The notes below the pieces were generated by a model. That model ran no database searches. It saw only the letters and a list, made by a program, of their open reading frames with translations, and was not told where the DNA came from. From Kineosporia aurantiaca JCM 3230 (GTDB taxonomy: Bacteria > Actinomycetota > Actinomycetes > Actinomycetales > Kineosporiaceae), in NCBI GenBank assembly GCA_000719025.1, contig JODP01000006.1, forward strand, positions 558,001-622,000: 64,000 bases of DNA, in the 5' to 3' direction. Below, piece by piece: positions 1-8,984 of this stretch. The position numbers were made by a program, and so were the translations under genes. How positions within the stretch are numbered: position 1 is the stretch's first letter; the number at the start of each line of letters is the position of its first letter.

Positions 1-851
1 TGAACACCCCGGGCAACACGGCGCTGAATCTGGAGGCGCTGAAGGGCAAGGTGGTGCTGGTCGATTTCTGGGCCTACTCGTGCATCAACTGCCAGCGCGC
101 GATTAAACACGTCCAGTCCTGGTACTCGGACTACGAGAAGGACGGGTTCGTGGTGATCGGGGTGCACACCCCGGAGTACGCCTTCGAGCACGTGGCCGGA
201 AACGTCAAGGCCGGGGCCCAGCGCCTCGGCATCACCTACCCGGTGGCCATCGACAACAAGTACGACACCTGGGACAACTACTCGAACCAGTCCTGGCCGG
301 CCGACTACCTGATCGACGCCACCGGCACCGTGCGGTCGGTCTCGGTCGGGGAAGGCAACTACCCGCAGGCCGAGGCGCTGATCCGCAAGCTGCTGACCGC
401 GGCGAACCCGGCCGTCGAGCTGCCGGCCGCCACCCAGGTCGCCGACCGGACCCCGACCGCCCAGCAGATGTCCCCGGAGACCTACCTGGGGGCCCAGCGG
501 GCGCAGTACTACATCAACGGGGCGCTGAACGAGGGCACCCAGACCTTCCACTATCCGTCCTCCCTTCCGCTCGGGGCCTTTGCCCTGGACGGCCGCTGGG
601 ACGTGACCGGCGAGTCGATCACCGCGAGAAGCGGAGCCGGGATCGAGCTGGCCTACCTGGCCAACGACATCTACCTGGACCTCGGCGGCACCGGAACGGT
701 CACCGCGACGGTAGACGGGAAGACCACGACCTACCACGTGTCGGGAGCGCCGAACATCTACACCGTGCTGCATCGCACCAGCCAGGAGCAGGGTGACCTG
801 AAGCTGACCCTCTCTCCCGGGCTGACCGCCTACTCCTTCACCTTCGGCTGA
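1..851 (+). CDS. DipZ-like thioredoxin-domain protein, 3' part (5' end outside window)
   Basis: The reading frame is open from base 3, so this is the C-terminal part of a longer gene. A thioredoxin/TlpA-like fold starts at once and carries a CINC redox motif (frame YSCINCQR), followed by GVHTPEYAFEH and a SWPADYLID segment typical of redoxins. After about residue 150 a beta-rich domain follows (LDGRWDVTGESI to GLTAYSFTFG). In the DipZ/CcdA-redoxin family, an N-terminal CcdA-like membrane part is followed by exactly this extracytoplasmic thioredoxin plus jelly-roll arrangement. The inferred role is shuttling reducing equivalents across the membrane to exported proteins. A free-standing secreted redoxin cannot be excluded because the upstream sequence is missing. 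An overlapping pair of inverted repeats follows the stop. Confidence 0.8.
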   Translation, partial: NTPGNTALNLEALKGKVVLVDFWAYSCINCQRAIKHVQSWYSDYEKDGFVVIGVHTPEYAFEHVAGNVKAGAQRLGITYPVAIDNKYDTWDNYSNQSWPADYLIDATGTVRSVSVGEGNYPQAEALIRKLLTAANPAVELPAATQVADRTPTAQQMSPETYLGAQRAQYYINGALNEGTQTFHYPSSLPLGAFALDGRWDVTGESITARSGAGIELAYLANDIYLDLGGTGTVTATVDGKTTTYHVSGAPNIYTVLHRTSQEQGDLKLTLSPGLTAYSFTFG

Positions 852-889
852 CCTGCTCCTGCGAACCGCCGCGGCCGCCCGTAGCATCA

Positions 890-917
890 CCGGTAGGACT
901 ACCGGAGGCAGCTCCGG
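890..917. terminator. Two overlapping inverted repeats between the DipZ-like gene and the FUSC gene
   Basis: CCGGTAG (890-896) is complementary to CTACCGG (899-905), and CCGGAG (902-907) is complementary to CTCCGG (912-917) around a GCAG loop. The two share the CCGG at 902-905, so only one can form in RNA at a time. There is no U-tract. It could be a weak terminator for the upstream gene, a simple attenuator for the FUSC gene, or a DNA operator. Confidence 0.35.
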
Positions 918-948
918 ATAATTCGGGCAGACCGGCGGAGGGAGCACG

Positions 949-3270
949 TTGACGCCACGGGCCGACCAGGCGGTCGAGCGACGGATCCGTCGGGACTGGG
1001 TGGACCGGCTGCGGGCGCACGATCCGGGCGGGACCCGGGCCCGGCAGGCCGGGCAGGTGGTGGCCACCATGTCGGCCGCCATCGGGGCCGAGTGGCTGTT
1101 CGTGCACACGACCCACGTTCTGCAGATCGACCCCGGGCCCGGGGTGCCGGCCGCGACCGTCGCCCTCCAGCACCACGGCGTCCTGGTGGTCGCCCTGATG
1201 ATCGGGGCCGTGCTCGCGCTCTGCGGCACGATGGCGGCGCCGATGTTCGAGACCATGGGCAAGCGGGCCCTGAACCTGGCCCTGGCCCCGATCCCGGCCG
1301 CCGCCGGTTTCGCCCTCGGGCTGGCGCTGGCCCCGCACCGGATCCCGGGCTTCATCGCGATCATCACGGTGCTGACCGTCGGCGCCTACCTCCGGCGGTT
1401 CGGTCCCCGGGGCCTGTTCGGCGGCGTGTTCCTTTTCCTCGGAACGTTCTTCGGGCTCTTTCTCTACGGAGCCGTGACGATCTCGGCCATCGGCTGGCTG
1501 ATCGTCGAGATCTGCCTGGCCGTGGTGGTCACCATCGCCTTGCAGCTCACCGTCTTCCGGCAGCGCGACGATCGCGCCCTGAAGCGACTGAGAAGGTCGT
1601 TCGGGGCGCGGTCGCGCTCGGTGGCCGCGGTGGCGCTGGCCCTGACCAGCACGAGACCGCTCGGTGAACGCGAACGGCTGGTGCGCGTCCTTCGCCGACG
1701 CACTCTGCGGTTCAACGAAACCGCCCTGATGATTGACGCTTACCTCGCCCGTCCGGGGACCCTCCCGGATGGGCTGGACCCGGGTTCGGTGCACCAGCGG
1801 CTGTTCGACGCGGAGCTGGCGGTCACCAATATGGCCCGGTTCACGGTCTCGCTGACCGCCGCCGGGATTCCGGCCGAGGTCCGGGACCTGGTGCAGGACG
1901 GGCTGTTCGCGGTCGGTGAGGTGAACGCCGCCTCGGCCTACGAGGTGGGCACCCGCATGCTCGAAGTCTCCCGGAGTGCCCCGGCGGAGGCGGAAGCGGT
2001 GAGCCGGATCATCGTCCACCGGTTCGGCGACTGCCTGATCACCTTCGCCCAGGCCCTGACCGATCTGCGCGACGCCGGGGTCGGGTCTCCGGAGGCAGCT
2101 CCGGACCGGCCGCAGTTCGCCGCGGCCACGAACCTGGTCGGCGGATTCCTGCCGAGCTCGGCCGCGGTCAGCAAGACCGCGTCCGAACTGCCCCGGGAAC
2201 AGGCCCTGCTCGGGCGTTCCGGGCTGGCCCCGAACACCCGGGTGGCGATCCAGATGGGCATCGCGGTGACGGTGGCGCTGGTCCTCGGCGACCAGCTCGA
2301 CCAGCGGCGCTGGTACTGGGCGGTGATCGCGGCGTTCGTGACCTTCATGGGCGCCAACAACGCCGGTGAACAGTTACGTAAGGGTTGGTTCCGGGTACTC
2401 GGAACCGTGGCCGGAGTGCTGGTCGGGGCGCTGCTGGCGCACGCGGTCGGTAAGCACGTCTTCGTCGCCCTGGCGGTGATCATGGTGGCCCTGTTCTTCG
2501 GGCTCTACTTCATGCGATCCAGTTACGCCTGGTTCGTCCTGGCCATCACGATCGCGGTCTCGCAGCTCTACACCGAGCTCGGCACCTACTCCAACGACCT
2601 GCTCCTGCTGCGCCTGAAGGAGACCACGCTGGGGGTCGGGGTCGCCCTGCTGACGGTGATCTTCGTGCTGCCGCTGCGGACCGGGCAGGTGGTCCGGGTG
2701 GCGGCGCAGGAGTACCTGGGAGTGCTGCGGGACCTGGTTCAGGAGGCCGAAGGGTCGTTCCTCGGGGGCGGCGACCCGGACCAGGTGCGGGCCGCGGCGC
2801 GCCGCCTGGATGCCGCTCACCAGGTCCTGGTGACCACGCTGGCTTCCCGCCGGGTGCCACTGCTGCGGCCGCCGTCGTCCCGGATCCTGTTCGCCAACAG
2901 CCTGGCGACCTCCCGCAACTACGCCCGGAACCTGATCGCCGATCTGTCCGGCAGCCACACCCTCAGCGGGGTGCAGGCCCAGCATCTGCAGTTCGCGGTG
3001 GCCACCCTGAGCGCGTCCATCGACGAGCTGATCGCCGGGCTGCGGGGCCGGACGCCGGGCGAGTACGTGCGCAGCTCCTCGGTCTTCGAGGCGCTGGGGG
3101 CCGAACTGGGACTGGAGAGCACCGATCCACCGGCGCTGGCGCTGCGGGACCTGCAGCACATCGACGGGGCGCTCGCCGTGCTGGCCGATCAGTTCGGCCT
3201 CACGGTGAGCGCCCTCGACGAGGTGCCGGCCACCAAGTCCGCCCCCGGCCCGTCCGCGATTCCCCGCTGA
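949..3270 (+). CDS. FUSC-family membrane protein (aromatic-acid exporter-like)
   Basis: A 773-residue protein with a TTG start (TTGACGCCACGG) and GGAGGGAG at 937-944 just upstream. It has two hydrophobic blocks, residues about 35-200 and about 430-590, each with several predicted transmembrane helices. They are separated and followed by helical, Arg/Ala-rich cytoplasmic regions. The second block (RRWYWAVIAAFVTFMGANN, then GTVAGVLVGALLAHAVG) matches the FUSC/YccS/AaeB-like layout. Members of this family are thought to export aromatic acids or related metabolites, but the substrate here is unknown. The gene stands alone, between the DipZ-like gene and a convergent phosphatase gene, so context gives no further clue. 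Confidence 0.8.
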   Translation: MTPRADQAVERRIRRDWVDRLRAHDPGGTRARQAGQVVATMSAAIGAEWLFVHTTHVLQIDPGPGVPAATVALQHHGVLVVALMIGAVLALCGTMAAPMFETMGKRALNLALAPIPAAAGFALGLALAPHRIPGFIAIITVLTVGAYLRRFGPRGLFGGVFLFLGTFFGLFLYGAVTISAIGWLIVEICLAVVVTIALQLTVFRQRDDRALKRLRRSFGARSRSVAAVALALTSTRPLGERERLVRVLRRRTLRFNETALMIDAYLARPGTLPDGLDPGSVHQRLFDAELAVTNMARFTVSLTAAGIPAEVRDLVQDGLFAVGEVNAASAYEVGTRMLEVSRSAPAEAEAVSRIIVHRFGDCLITFAQALTDLRDAGVGSPEAAPDRPQFAAATNLVGGFLPSSAAVSKTASELPREQALLGRSGLAPNTRVAIQMGIAVTVALVLGDQLDQRRWYWAVIAAFVTFMGANNAGEQLRKGWFRVLGTVAGVLVGALLAHAVGKHVFVALAVIMVALFFGLYFMRSSYAWFVLAITIAVSQLYTELGTYSNDLLLLRLKETTLGVGVALLTVIFVLPLRTGQVVRVAAQEYLGVLRDLVQEAEGSFLGGGDPDQVRAAARRLDAAHQVLVTTLASRRVPLLRPPSSRILFANSLATSRNYARNLIADLSGSHTLSGVQAQHLQFAVATLSASIDELIAGLRGRTPGEYVRSSSVFEALGAELGLESTDPPALALRDLQHIDGALAVLADQFGLTVSALDEVPATKSAPGPSAIPR

Positions 3271-3297
3271 CCGGCCGGGAGCGTCCTCAATCAGCCA

Positions 3298-4806
3298 TCA
3301 GCCCTTGACGACCTTGGCCTTGCCGCCGGTCGAGACGACCTTGACCTTGCCCTTGGAGAGCTTGACGGTCGCGCTCATCGCGGCCGCCAGGTTCAGCCGC
3401 TGCCAGCTCTTCGTCTTGGTGCCGCTGGTGTCCAGCGGGTAGCCCGAGGCGATCTCGGTCTGCGCCAGGATGCTGGTGCGCTGGGCGGCGGTCAGCTTCG
3501 GGAACGTCGTCAGGAGCAGGTTGCCCGCGCCGGCCGGAACCGAGGCGGCCAGCTTCTTCTTACCGGTGATCGCGAAGCCGTAGGTCAGGCGCTCCTTGTA
3601 GACCGCGACGGCGGTCTTGCGGTTCTTGACGACCTGCGCCGTGCCCCCTGGCAGCTTCTTGCCGCCGTACGGGTTCGAGCTGTACGTCTTCTGCTTGGCG
3701 ATGCACTTGGCCAGCGTGGTCTTGCAGCCCTTCTTCAGGTACGAGAGGAGCTCGGCGCGGGCCGGCAGGAGCACCTTGGTCCGGTAGCTCTTGTCCGACC
3801 AGCGGGCGGCGATGGCCGCCTCGCCGGCGATCCGGCCACCCATCACGTCCATCGGGTAGTGCACGCCCAGCACGATCCGGTTGTTGCCCTGCTCCGAGGT
3901 GCGGGCCAGGATCTCCGGCGCGAGCTCCGGGACCAGCGTGGCCAGGGTGATACCGGCCTGGTAGGCGCTGGTGCCGTGGCCGCTCGGGAAGGACCCGCCG
4001 GTGCACAGCCCGGTCGAGCCGTAGCCCGCGGACAGGAAGACGTCCTTCGAGGAGAACTTGTGGGTGGCGTCGTTGACGTTCTTCACCCGGACGATCTTCA
4101 GGTTGCCCTTGGAGGTGGCATAGGACTTGCCCACCCGGATCGCCTTGAGCGAGGAGCCGTTGACTTTCGACGGCGCGCAGGCCGCGTCGTCCCCGGCGAC
4201 CGCGGCCGCGTTGGCGTTGCTGGGCAGGTAGGGACGCGGGTGGCTGAAGGCCGCCTTCGCCTCGCTGGTGCCCAGGAAGGCTCCCGAGGTGCCGTTCGTG
4301 CTGTTGATCAGCGCGCTGGTCTTCGGCAGGGCGCCGGAGTTGCGGCCCTTGACGTAGAGCGGGCCGATGATCGAGCCGAGACCGGTGGAGACGGTGACGG
4401 ACTCGTCGTAGGCGGTGCCGTCGGCGTTCTGGTACGTCGAGTCCTGCAGCGCCTTGAACTGCTCGGCCTTGGTGGCGTTCCGGTTGATCCAGACCGCCAG
4501 CTGGTCGTCGCGGGCGGCGACCTTCTTGTTCAGGACCTTGCCGTGCAGGTTGTTCTTGCCGCTCGGCTTCCAGAACTTGAGGTAGCCGTTCAGCGCGGTG
4601 GTCAGGTTCGGCTTGGCCGTGTCACTGAGGTAGGACGGGGCCGGGGCGGCGGCGGTGTCGCCGGTCGCGGCCATGGCTGCGGCCGGCGTTGCGACCGCGA
4701 GCGCCACGGTGGTCATGGCCACGACGCCGAGGCGCCGGGTGCGGGAGGGACCCTGGGGCTGAGGTGAGGCCTGCGCCGGAACGCGAGCCGAGGCTGAATT
4801 GAACAC
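3298..4806 (-). CDS. Secreted PAP2-family phosphatase (class A acid phosphatase-like)
   Basis: Residues read in order are a K-x6-RP element (KAAFSHPRP), PSGHGTS, and R-x5-H-x3-D (RIVLGVHYPMD). Together these are the three blocks of the PAP2/vanadium-haloperoxidase/class A acid phosphatase active site. The His of PSGH and the His of GVHYP would be the catalytic pair. The GTG start at 4806 has GGGAG 9 nt upstream and gives a basic N-terminus plus hydrophobic segment ending VATPAAAMAA, a good Sec signal peptide. An upstream ATG at 4887 is also in frame, but its extra 27 codons run over AT-rich, promoter-like sequence (4840-4870). The C-terminal 200 residues are Lys-rich with no catalytic motif. 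The inferred role is release of phosphate from organic esters outside the cell. A haloperoxidase activity is less likely. Confidence 0.8.
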   Translation of the reverse strand: MFNSASARVPAQASPQPQGPSRTRRLGVVAMTTVALAVATPAAAMAATGDTAAAPAPSYLSDTAKPNLTTALNGYLKFWKPSGKNNLHGKVLNKKVAARDDQLAVWINRNATKAEQFKALQDSTYQNADGTAYDESVTVSTGLGSIIGPLYVKGRNSGALPKTSALINSTNGTSGAFLGTSEAKAAFSHPRPYLPSNANAAAVAGDDAACAPSKVNGSSLKAIRVGKSYATSKGNLKIVRVKNVNDATHKFSSKDVFLSAGYGSTGLCTGGSFPSGHGTSAYQAGITLATLVPELAPEILARTSEQGNNRIVLGVHYPMDVMGGRIAGEAAIAARWSDKSYRTKVLLPARAELLSYLKKGCKTTLAKCIAKQKTYSSNPYGGKKLPGGTAQVVKNRKTAVAVYKERLTYGFAITGKKKLAASVPAGAGNLLLTTFPKLTAAQRTSILAQTEIASGYPLDTSGTKTKSWQRLNLAAAMSATVKLSKGKVKVVSTGGKAKVVKG

Positions 4807-4989
4807 CGGGCGAGACTCCCATGGAACCGGGACGATCGTCACATATTCCGTAAAACTTACGATTGCCTTGAGCGTCACAGACAACATTCAGGCTCTCACG
4901 TCCGCGACCCTGCCGGCGACCACCGGACGCCGGTCGGTGGGCCGAAAACCTTCCCCTTCGTGAGGGATCCGGTGCGGCACCATGGACCG

Positions 4990-5553
4990 GTGACCCAGAG
5001 CCTGGAACTCCTGCTCGACCCCGCGCTCGACGCCGCCGTCCGCGCCCAGTGGGCGCTGCTGATCGAGGCCGGCCTGCCCAGCCAGGGCCGGCATCCCGGC
5101 GAGAGCAACGCCCCGCACATCACTCTGGCGGTGGCCGGGCACGTGCCTTCGGAGATTGAGGACGCCCTCCAGCCCCTGGCGACGCGGGTTCCGGTGGACG
5201 TCCGGCTGGGTGGGCTGCTCTGTTTCGGGCGGCGGGACGGGCGTCAGATTCTGGTCCGTTCGGTGGTGGTGACCGCTGAGCTGCTCGCGCTGCAGGCTGA
5301 GGGGGCGGCGCGGTTCGACGGGCTGCCCGGTACCGATGAACTGCTCACGCCGGGCCGCTGGACGCCACATGTGACTCTGGGGAGAGGTTTTCGGCCCGAT
5401 CAGGTCGGTGCCGCTCTTGAGGCGCTGGGTTATTTCCGGGAGTCAGCCGGGCAGGCGGTGGCGGTGCGCCGGTGGGACTCCGACGCCAAGCGCACCTGGA
5501 CCCTCACCGCCACCCCGCCAAACCCGCGTGATCATGCGGTTACGCCCCGGTGA
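4990..5553 (+). CDS. 2H phosphoesterase / 2'-5' RNA ligase family protein
   Basis: A protein of about 187 residues with two H-x-T motifs, PHITLAV near the N-terminus and PHVTLGRG near the C-terminus. This pair defines the 2H phosphoesterase fold used by RNA 2',3'-cyclic phosphodiesterases (ThpR/LigT-like). The GTG at 4990 (GTGACCCAG) starts the conserved region; an in-frame GTG at 4960 would add ten residues. Neither has a convincing ribosome binding site. The substrate is unknown: RNA cyclic ends, NAD-derived cyclic phosphates or similar. The last codons and stop lie inside the first two units of the CGTGATCATG array, so the array appears to have replaced or extended the gene's 3' end. Confidence 0.75.
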   Translation: MTQSLELLLDPALDAAVRAQWALLIEAGLPSQGRHPGESNAPHITLAVAGHVPSEIEDALQPLATRVPVDVRLGGLLCFGRRDGRQILVRSVVVTAELLALQAEGAARFDGLPGTDELLTPGRWTPHVTLGRGFRPDQVGAALEALGYFRESAGQAVAVRRWDSDAKRTWTLTATPPNPRDHAVTPR

Positions 5554-5679
5554 TCATGCCCCCACACCCTCGTGATCATGCACTTCCGCCCCCGTGATCA
5601 TGCGATTGCGCCCCCGTGATCAGGCAGGCCCGCCGGAGCGGGGAGTGCATGATCACGGGGGCGCTTCTGCATGATCACG
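5527..5679. repeat. CGTGATCATG array 1: five forward and two reverse units, 22-bp period
   Basis: Forward copies of CGTGATCATG start at 5527, 5549 (first base G), 5571, 5593 and 5615 (the last two bases differ), exactly 22 bp apart. Reverse copies (CATGATCACG) start at 5648 and 5670, again 22 bp apart. The 12-nt spacers vary but often end in CGCCCC. The block lies between convergent genes and overlaps the 2H phosphoesterase stop codon. The forward and reverse halves could fold into a long hairpin. The same design recurs at 26969-27109, and half of it at 60147-60178. Confidence 0.9.
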
Positions 5680-5689
5680 GGAGGTTTGG

Positions 5690-8146
5690 TCAGGGGCGGG
5701 CGATGCGGCGGAGGGCCTTGATCCCGGGGAGCAGGAAGTACTCTCCGCCGCGGCAGGTCACGACCTGTTGGTGCTGCTCGACGAAGGTCGGGTGCGGACC
5801 CTGGGCGACGAACTTGCCGCCGGCCGGGGCCGCGCCCGAGATCACGTCGCTGTCGCCGCCCAGGCGGAAGGCGTTGCCGTCGCTCAGCCAGTGCGCCTGG
5901 ACGAACTCGAACTGCCGGTGAATGTCCCCGACCAGAGCCAGGAACAGCAGGCCGCGTTCGTTGTCGGGCCCGTCGTCGGTCGCCTCCGGAGCGGGTGCCC
6001 CGGCCCAGGTACCGGCGGAGATCGGCTTACCGTAAGGGATTCCGCGGCGGAGCATCCGGTGCCGAAGCGCCAGCGTGCTCTCCAGTTCGGCCTCCTTGCC
6101 GCTGACCTGGTCCGGGTCCGCGTCGGTCGGACGGGAGTCGCGGGGATTGGCCCGGCGGACGTGCGCCCCGACCGGGCAGCCGAAGCCCTCGGCGTCCGCG
6201 GCCTGGAACGAGAACGGCTGCTTGGCCAGGGCCGGGCGGGGGCCGTCGGTGGAAAGCGTGATCGGGGTCCCGTCCCGCCAGCGGCCCATCAGCTTGGCCG
6301 CGGCCAGTTCCTTCGGGTCGGTGCCGGTCGGCACCCGGCCGGACAGGTTCCCGGCCAGATTGCGGGTGAGCTGGTCGAAGGCCGCCACGTCCTGCTCGAG
6401 CTTGCGCCAGATCAGGTAACTGCCGTTGCGCCCGATTGCGGCGGGCAGACCGGCGCCGGAGGTGTCGCCGTCGATGTCCCGGTACCCGAGAAGAGCTTCT
6501 CCGGGTGGGAGTTCGGCGGTGTGGCGGCCGGTGGTGACGCCGTGCACGCGAGGCTGGGACAGGCCGTCGACGAAGCCGAAATGCTCGCGGAAACCGCTGC
6601 TGCGGGCTCCGTCCGGGCTCGGCGCGTCCGAGATCCGGCCGGCGTCGACGGAATCCAGGACGATCAGGCCCGAGGCGTCGCCCGGCAGCACGTGCGGGCG
6701 CTGGGCCAGCTCGGCGTCCAGGGTGGCCTGGTCCGGCGCCGAGAGCATGAGCACCAGGTGCGGGGGGTACTCGGCCGTCGGGTCGCCGAACGGGGCCTGC
6801 CAGGTGCTGGTGCCGATGTTCGGGATCAGCCCGGGCTCGCGGGCGGCCATCCCGGCGGTGAACTCCGCCGGGAACCCGGTGAGTTCGGCCGGAGGCAGGC
6901 CGAGCTCGGTCAGCCCGGCGTAGCTGACGCCGATGTGGGCGGCGAAGGTCGGGGAGCTGGGTCGCTGGGCGGTGGGCGTCCCCGCGTCGGCGCCCTCGAC
7001 GTCCCGGCCCAACCGGTCGACCAGGTTCTCGGCCCAGCCCGCGGTCGGGATCTCGTCGATCAGCGTGGACAGCCAGTCCCGGGCCGCTGCCGCGTCGGTA
7101 ACGGCGAGCATCAGGTGCCGGGCGGCGTGGTGGCGGGGGTAGCCGGAGGTGACCAGATTTTGGACGTCGGTGAGGTCCGGGTCGGTTGGTGGGGTACCAC
7201 CGCCCAGACGCTCCACCTTGGTCTGCTGAGCGCTCTCAGCGACCGCGGGAACTGCTCGGGGCTCGGCGTAGCGCAGGGGCAGGGAGCCGGCGGGGGTGCG
7301 GGCGCGATCGCCGACCTGCAGACCACCGGTCGGCGCGGTGGGCCAGGACAGGTCGTTCGGGGTCAGGTCGGCCAGGTCGTCCAGATCGGCCAGGCTCTGG
7401 TGCACCTGGCCGAGCATCCGCTTGTCCCACTCCGCGCGCAGCCGCACGGCCAGCTCGGCGTCGGTCAGGTCCTCGGTGGTGCTGGCCAGGTCGGCCAGCC
7501 GACGGCGCAGATCGAGCGCGGTGTGGATCTCCTCCACCGTGGGCTCGGCGTCGGTCGCGGAGAAGACATAGCCCGACCGCAGCGCGTAGGTGTCCAGGAA
7601 TTCGGCGAACGCGTCCGGGTCCTGACGGCCGGGATAGCCCTCGCACTGCCCCCAGATCTGGTCTGCCCGCTCGTTCAGGCCGCTCCGCAGTCGCTCCGCG
7701 TAGTCGGCCTGGTCGCTCTCCGCGGAACCGCCGGCCACCCCGTCGTAGCTGGCGCTGAACAAGAGGAACGAGGTCTCCGGCCGGTCCAGCTCCATACCGC
7801 GGCCGTTGTGGGTGACCAGGTCGAGAAGTTTGGCGCCGAAGGACATCCGGGCGCGGTCCGGGCGGGGCTGGGGGCGGAAGTCGGAGGCCGCCATCACCGC
7901 CAGCCGGGCGAAGTGGGTGCCGGGCACGTCCTCGAAAGGACTGGCCTGGCCGCGGATCCGGGCCAGGGCCCGCTGCAGCTCGGGCACCGCGTCGTCGGGG
8001 ACCCGGGCCAGCACGGTGAGCACCCGCTGGCGGCTGCCCTCGGGCGGATCTATGTACTCGTGGACCAGGCCCGGGGGCAGGTGGCGGATCAGGGAAGCGG
8101 GAAGGACCCGGCGCAGCAGGCGGCCAGGGGTCGGGGTGGTGGGCAT
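5690..8146 (-). CDS. DyP-type heme peroxidase with long N-terminal extension
   Basis: 818 residues, far longer than the usual 300-500 for DyP peroxidases. The C-terminal part carries the DyP GxxDG motif (GFVDG, residues 524-528, Asp527 distal) and the proximal heme-ligand block GCPVGAHVRRANPRD (His662). It ends with GGDSDVISGAAPAGG and GGEYFLLPGI, also typical of the family. Residues about 65-230 (GTHFARLAVM, TSFLLFSASYDG, WGQCEGYPG, SGYVFSATDAEPTVEEI) resemble the neighbouring upstream protein. No signal peptide is evident, so it is probably cytoplasmic or encapsulated. The ATG at 8146 has GGAG 9-10 nt upstream. The gene is 45 nt downstream of its partner on the same strand, so probably one transcript. 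Likely role: peroxide-dependent oxidation of bulky aromatic or lipid substrates. Confidence 0.88.
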   Translation of the reverse strand: MPTTPTPGRLLRRVLPASLIRHLPPGLVHEYIDPPEGSRQRVLTVLARVPDDAVPELQRALARIRGQASPFEDVPGTHFARLAVMAASDFRPQPRPDRARMSFGAKLLDLVTHNGRGMELDRPETSFLLFSASYDGVAGGSAESDQADYAERLRSGLNERADQIWGQCEGYPGRQDPDAFAEFLDTYALRSGYVFSATDAEPTVEEIHTALDLRRRLADLASTTEDLTDAELAVRLRAEWDKRMLGQVHQSLADLDDLADLTPNDLSWPTAPTGGLQVGDRARTPAGSLPLRYAEPRAVPAVAESAQQTKVERLGGGTPPTDPDLTDVQNLVTSGYPRHHAARHLMLAVTDAAAARDWLSTLIDEIPTAGWAENLVDRLGRDVEGADAGTPTAQRPSSPTFAAHIGVSYAGLTELGLPPAELTGFPAEFTAGMAAREPGLIPNIGTSTWQAPFGDPTAEYPPHLVLMLSAPDQATLDAELAQRPHVLPGDASGLIVLDSVDAGRISDAPSPDGARSSGFREHFGFVDGLSQPRVHGVTTGRHTAELPPGEALLGYRDIDGDTSGAGLPAAIGRNGSYLIWRKLEQDVAAFDQLTRNLAGNLSGRVPTGTDPKELAAAKLMGRWRDGTPITLSTDGPRPALAKQPFSFQAADAEGFGCPVGAHVRRANPRDSRPTDADPDQVSGKEAELESTLALRHRMLRRGIPYGKPISAGTWAGAPAPEATDDGPDNERGLLFLALVGDIHRQFEFVQAHWLSDGNAFRLGGDSDVISGAAPAGGKFVAQGPHPTFVEQHQQVVTCRGGEYFLLPGIKALRRIARP

Positions 8147-8191
8147 GGTGGATTGCTCCAGAAAAACGTCTCGGCTGATCAGACGGGTGCT

Positions 8192-8839
8192 CTACAGGTC
8201 GCGCTGGACGTCGGCCAGGAGGTTGCGCCAGGCGCGGACCAGCTGCACGTCGTCGAGTTCCTGGGGTTGCATCAGGCGTTCGCGGAAGCTCTGGCGGACC
8301 CGTAGGGCGGAGGCGATCTCGGTGGCGGTCGCCCCGGGGTAGGCACTGAAGTAGTGCGCCAGGTGCCAGTCGTTGCTGCGGATGTAATCGGTGAACGGGC
8401 GCGGCGGCATCGGGCCGGGGAAACCGAAGGCTGATCCCCACAGCAGCACCATCTTCTGCGGCACGGCCCGGGAGAAGACGTCGATGTAGTCCAGCCAGGA
8501 GCCGTTGAAGTTACTGACGAACAACAGATAGCTGTATTTGCCGGGCTTCTTCTCGCCGGGGTAATGGTCGACCATCGACCAGTAGGCCACGTGGATGAAC
8601 GACAGCCTGCGCAGGGTGGTGTCCGGGCCGAACCAGGACTTCACCCGCAGCACGGTCCGCACCAGCGGGGACCAGCGTCGGGGGAGCGGGGTGAAGGTGG
8701 TCAGGCCACTGGCCCGGCCGGCCCGGTTGGCGGCGATGACGTCCAGCTCACCGGGCGCCGGTCCCGGCCCGGGGTCGAGGTGAAGGCGCCGGACCCGGTC
8801 GACCGGTGCCACCGCGTCGCCGTCCTGTTGCGACCGCAT
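8192..8839 (-). CDS. DyP-associated protein resembling the peroxidase N-terminal domain
   Basis: 215 residues, ATG at 8839 with an excellent ribosome binding site (GGAGGGGACGT). It is the first gene of the unit that includes the DyP peroxidase. There is no recognised catalytic motif. Blocks line up by eye with the peroxidase N-terminal extension. SYLLFVSNFNGSW matches TSFLLFSASYDG; LLWGSAFGFPGPMPP matches QIWGQCEGYPG; AHYFSAYPGATATEIASALRVRQ matches YVFSATDAEPTVEEIHTALDLRR. I therefore read it as a stand-alone paralogue of that domain, perhaps a partner subunit or delivery factor. The function itself is unknown. Confidence 0.7.
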   Translation of the reverse strand: MRSQQDGDAVAPVDRVRRLHLDPGPGPAPGELDVIAANRAGRASGLTTFTPLPRRWSPLVRTVLRVKSWFGPDTTLRRLSFIHVAYWSMVDHYPGEKKPGKYSYLLFVSNFNGSWLDYIDVFSRAVPQKMVLLWGSAFGFPGPMPPRPFTDYIRSNDWHLAHYFSAYPGATATEIASALRVRQSFRERLMQPQELDDVQLVRAWRNLLADVQRDL

Positions 8840-8984
8840 ACGTCCCCTCCTTGGGAAAACGAATTCCGAAATGCTCTCGTCGCCGGCGGTCGATCACCGT
8901 AGAGTGTTCAGAGACTTACTGAACGCAATACTGCGAGCGCCGACTTCGACCCCGAAGTTAGGGCGCGGCCGGGGCATTCGCTTC

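Noticed and set aside
5527..5679. A CRISPR array
   Set aside because: The repeat unit is only 10 bp and the spacers are 12 nt, too short for CRISPR. There are no cas genes nearby, and the array contains inverted units.
5768..8305. An 845-residue reading frame on the plus strand
   Set aside because: It is antisense to the DyP peroxidase, is Gly/Ala/Arg/Val-rich without motifs, and is a typical high-GC shadow frame.
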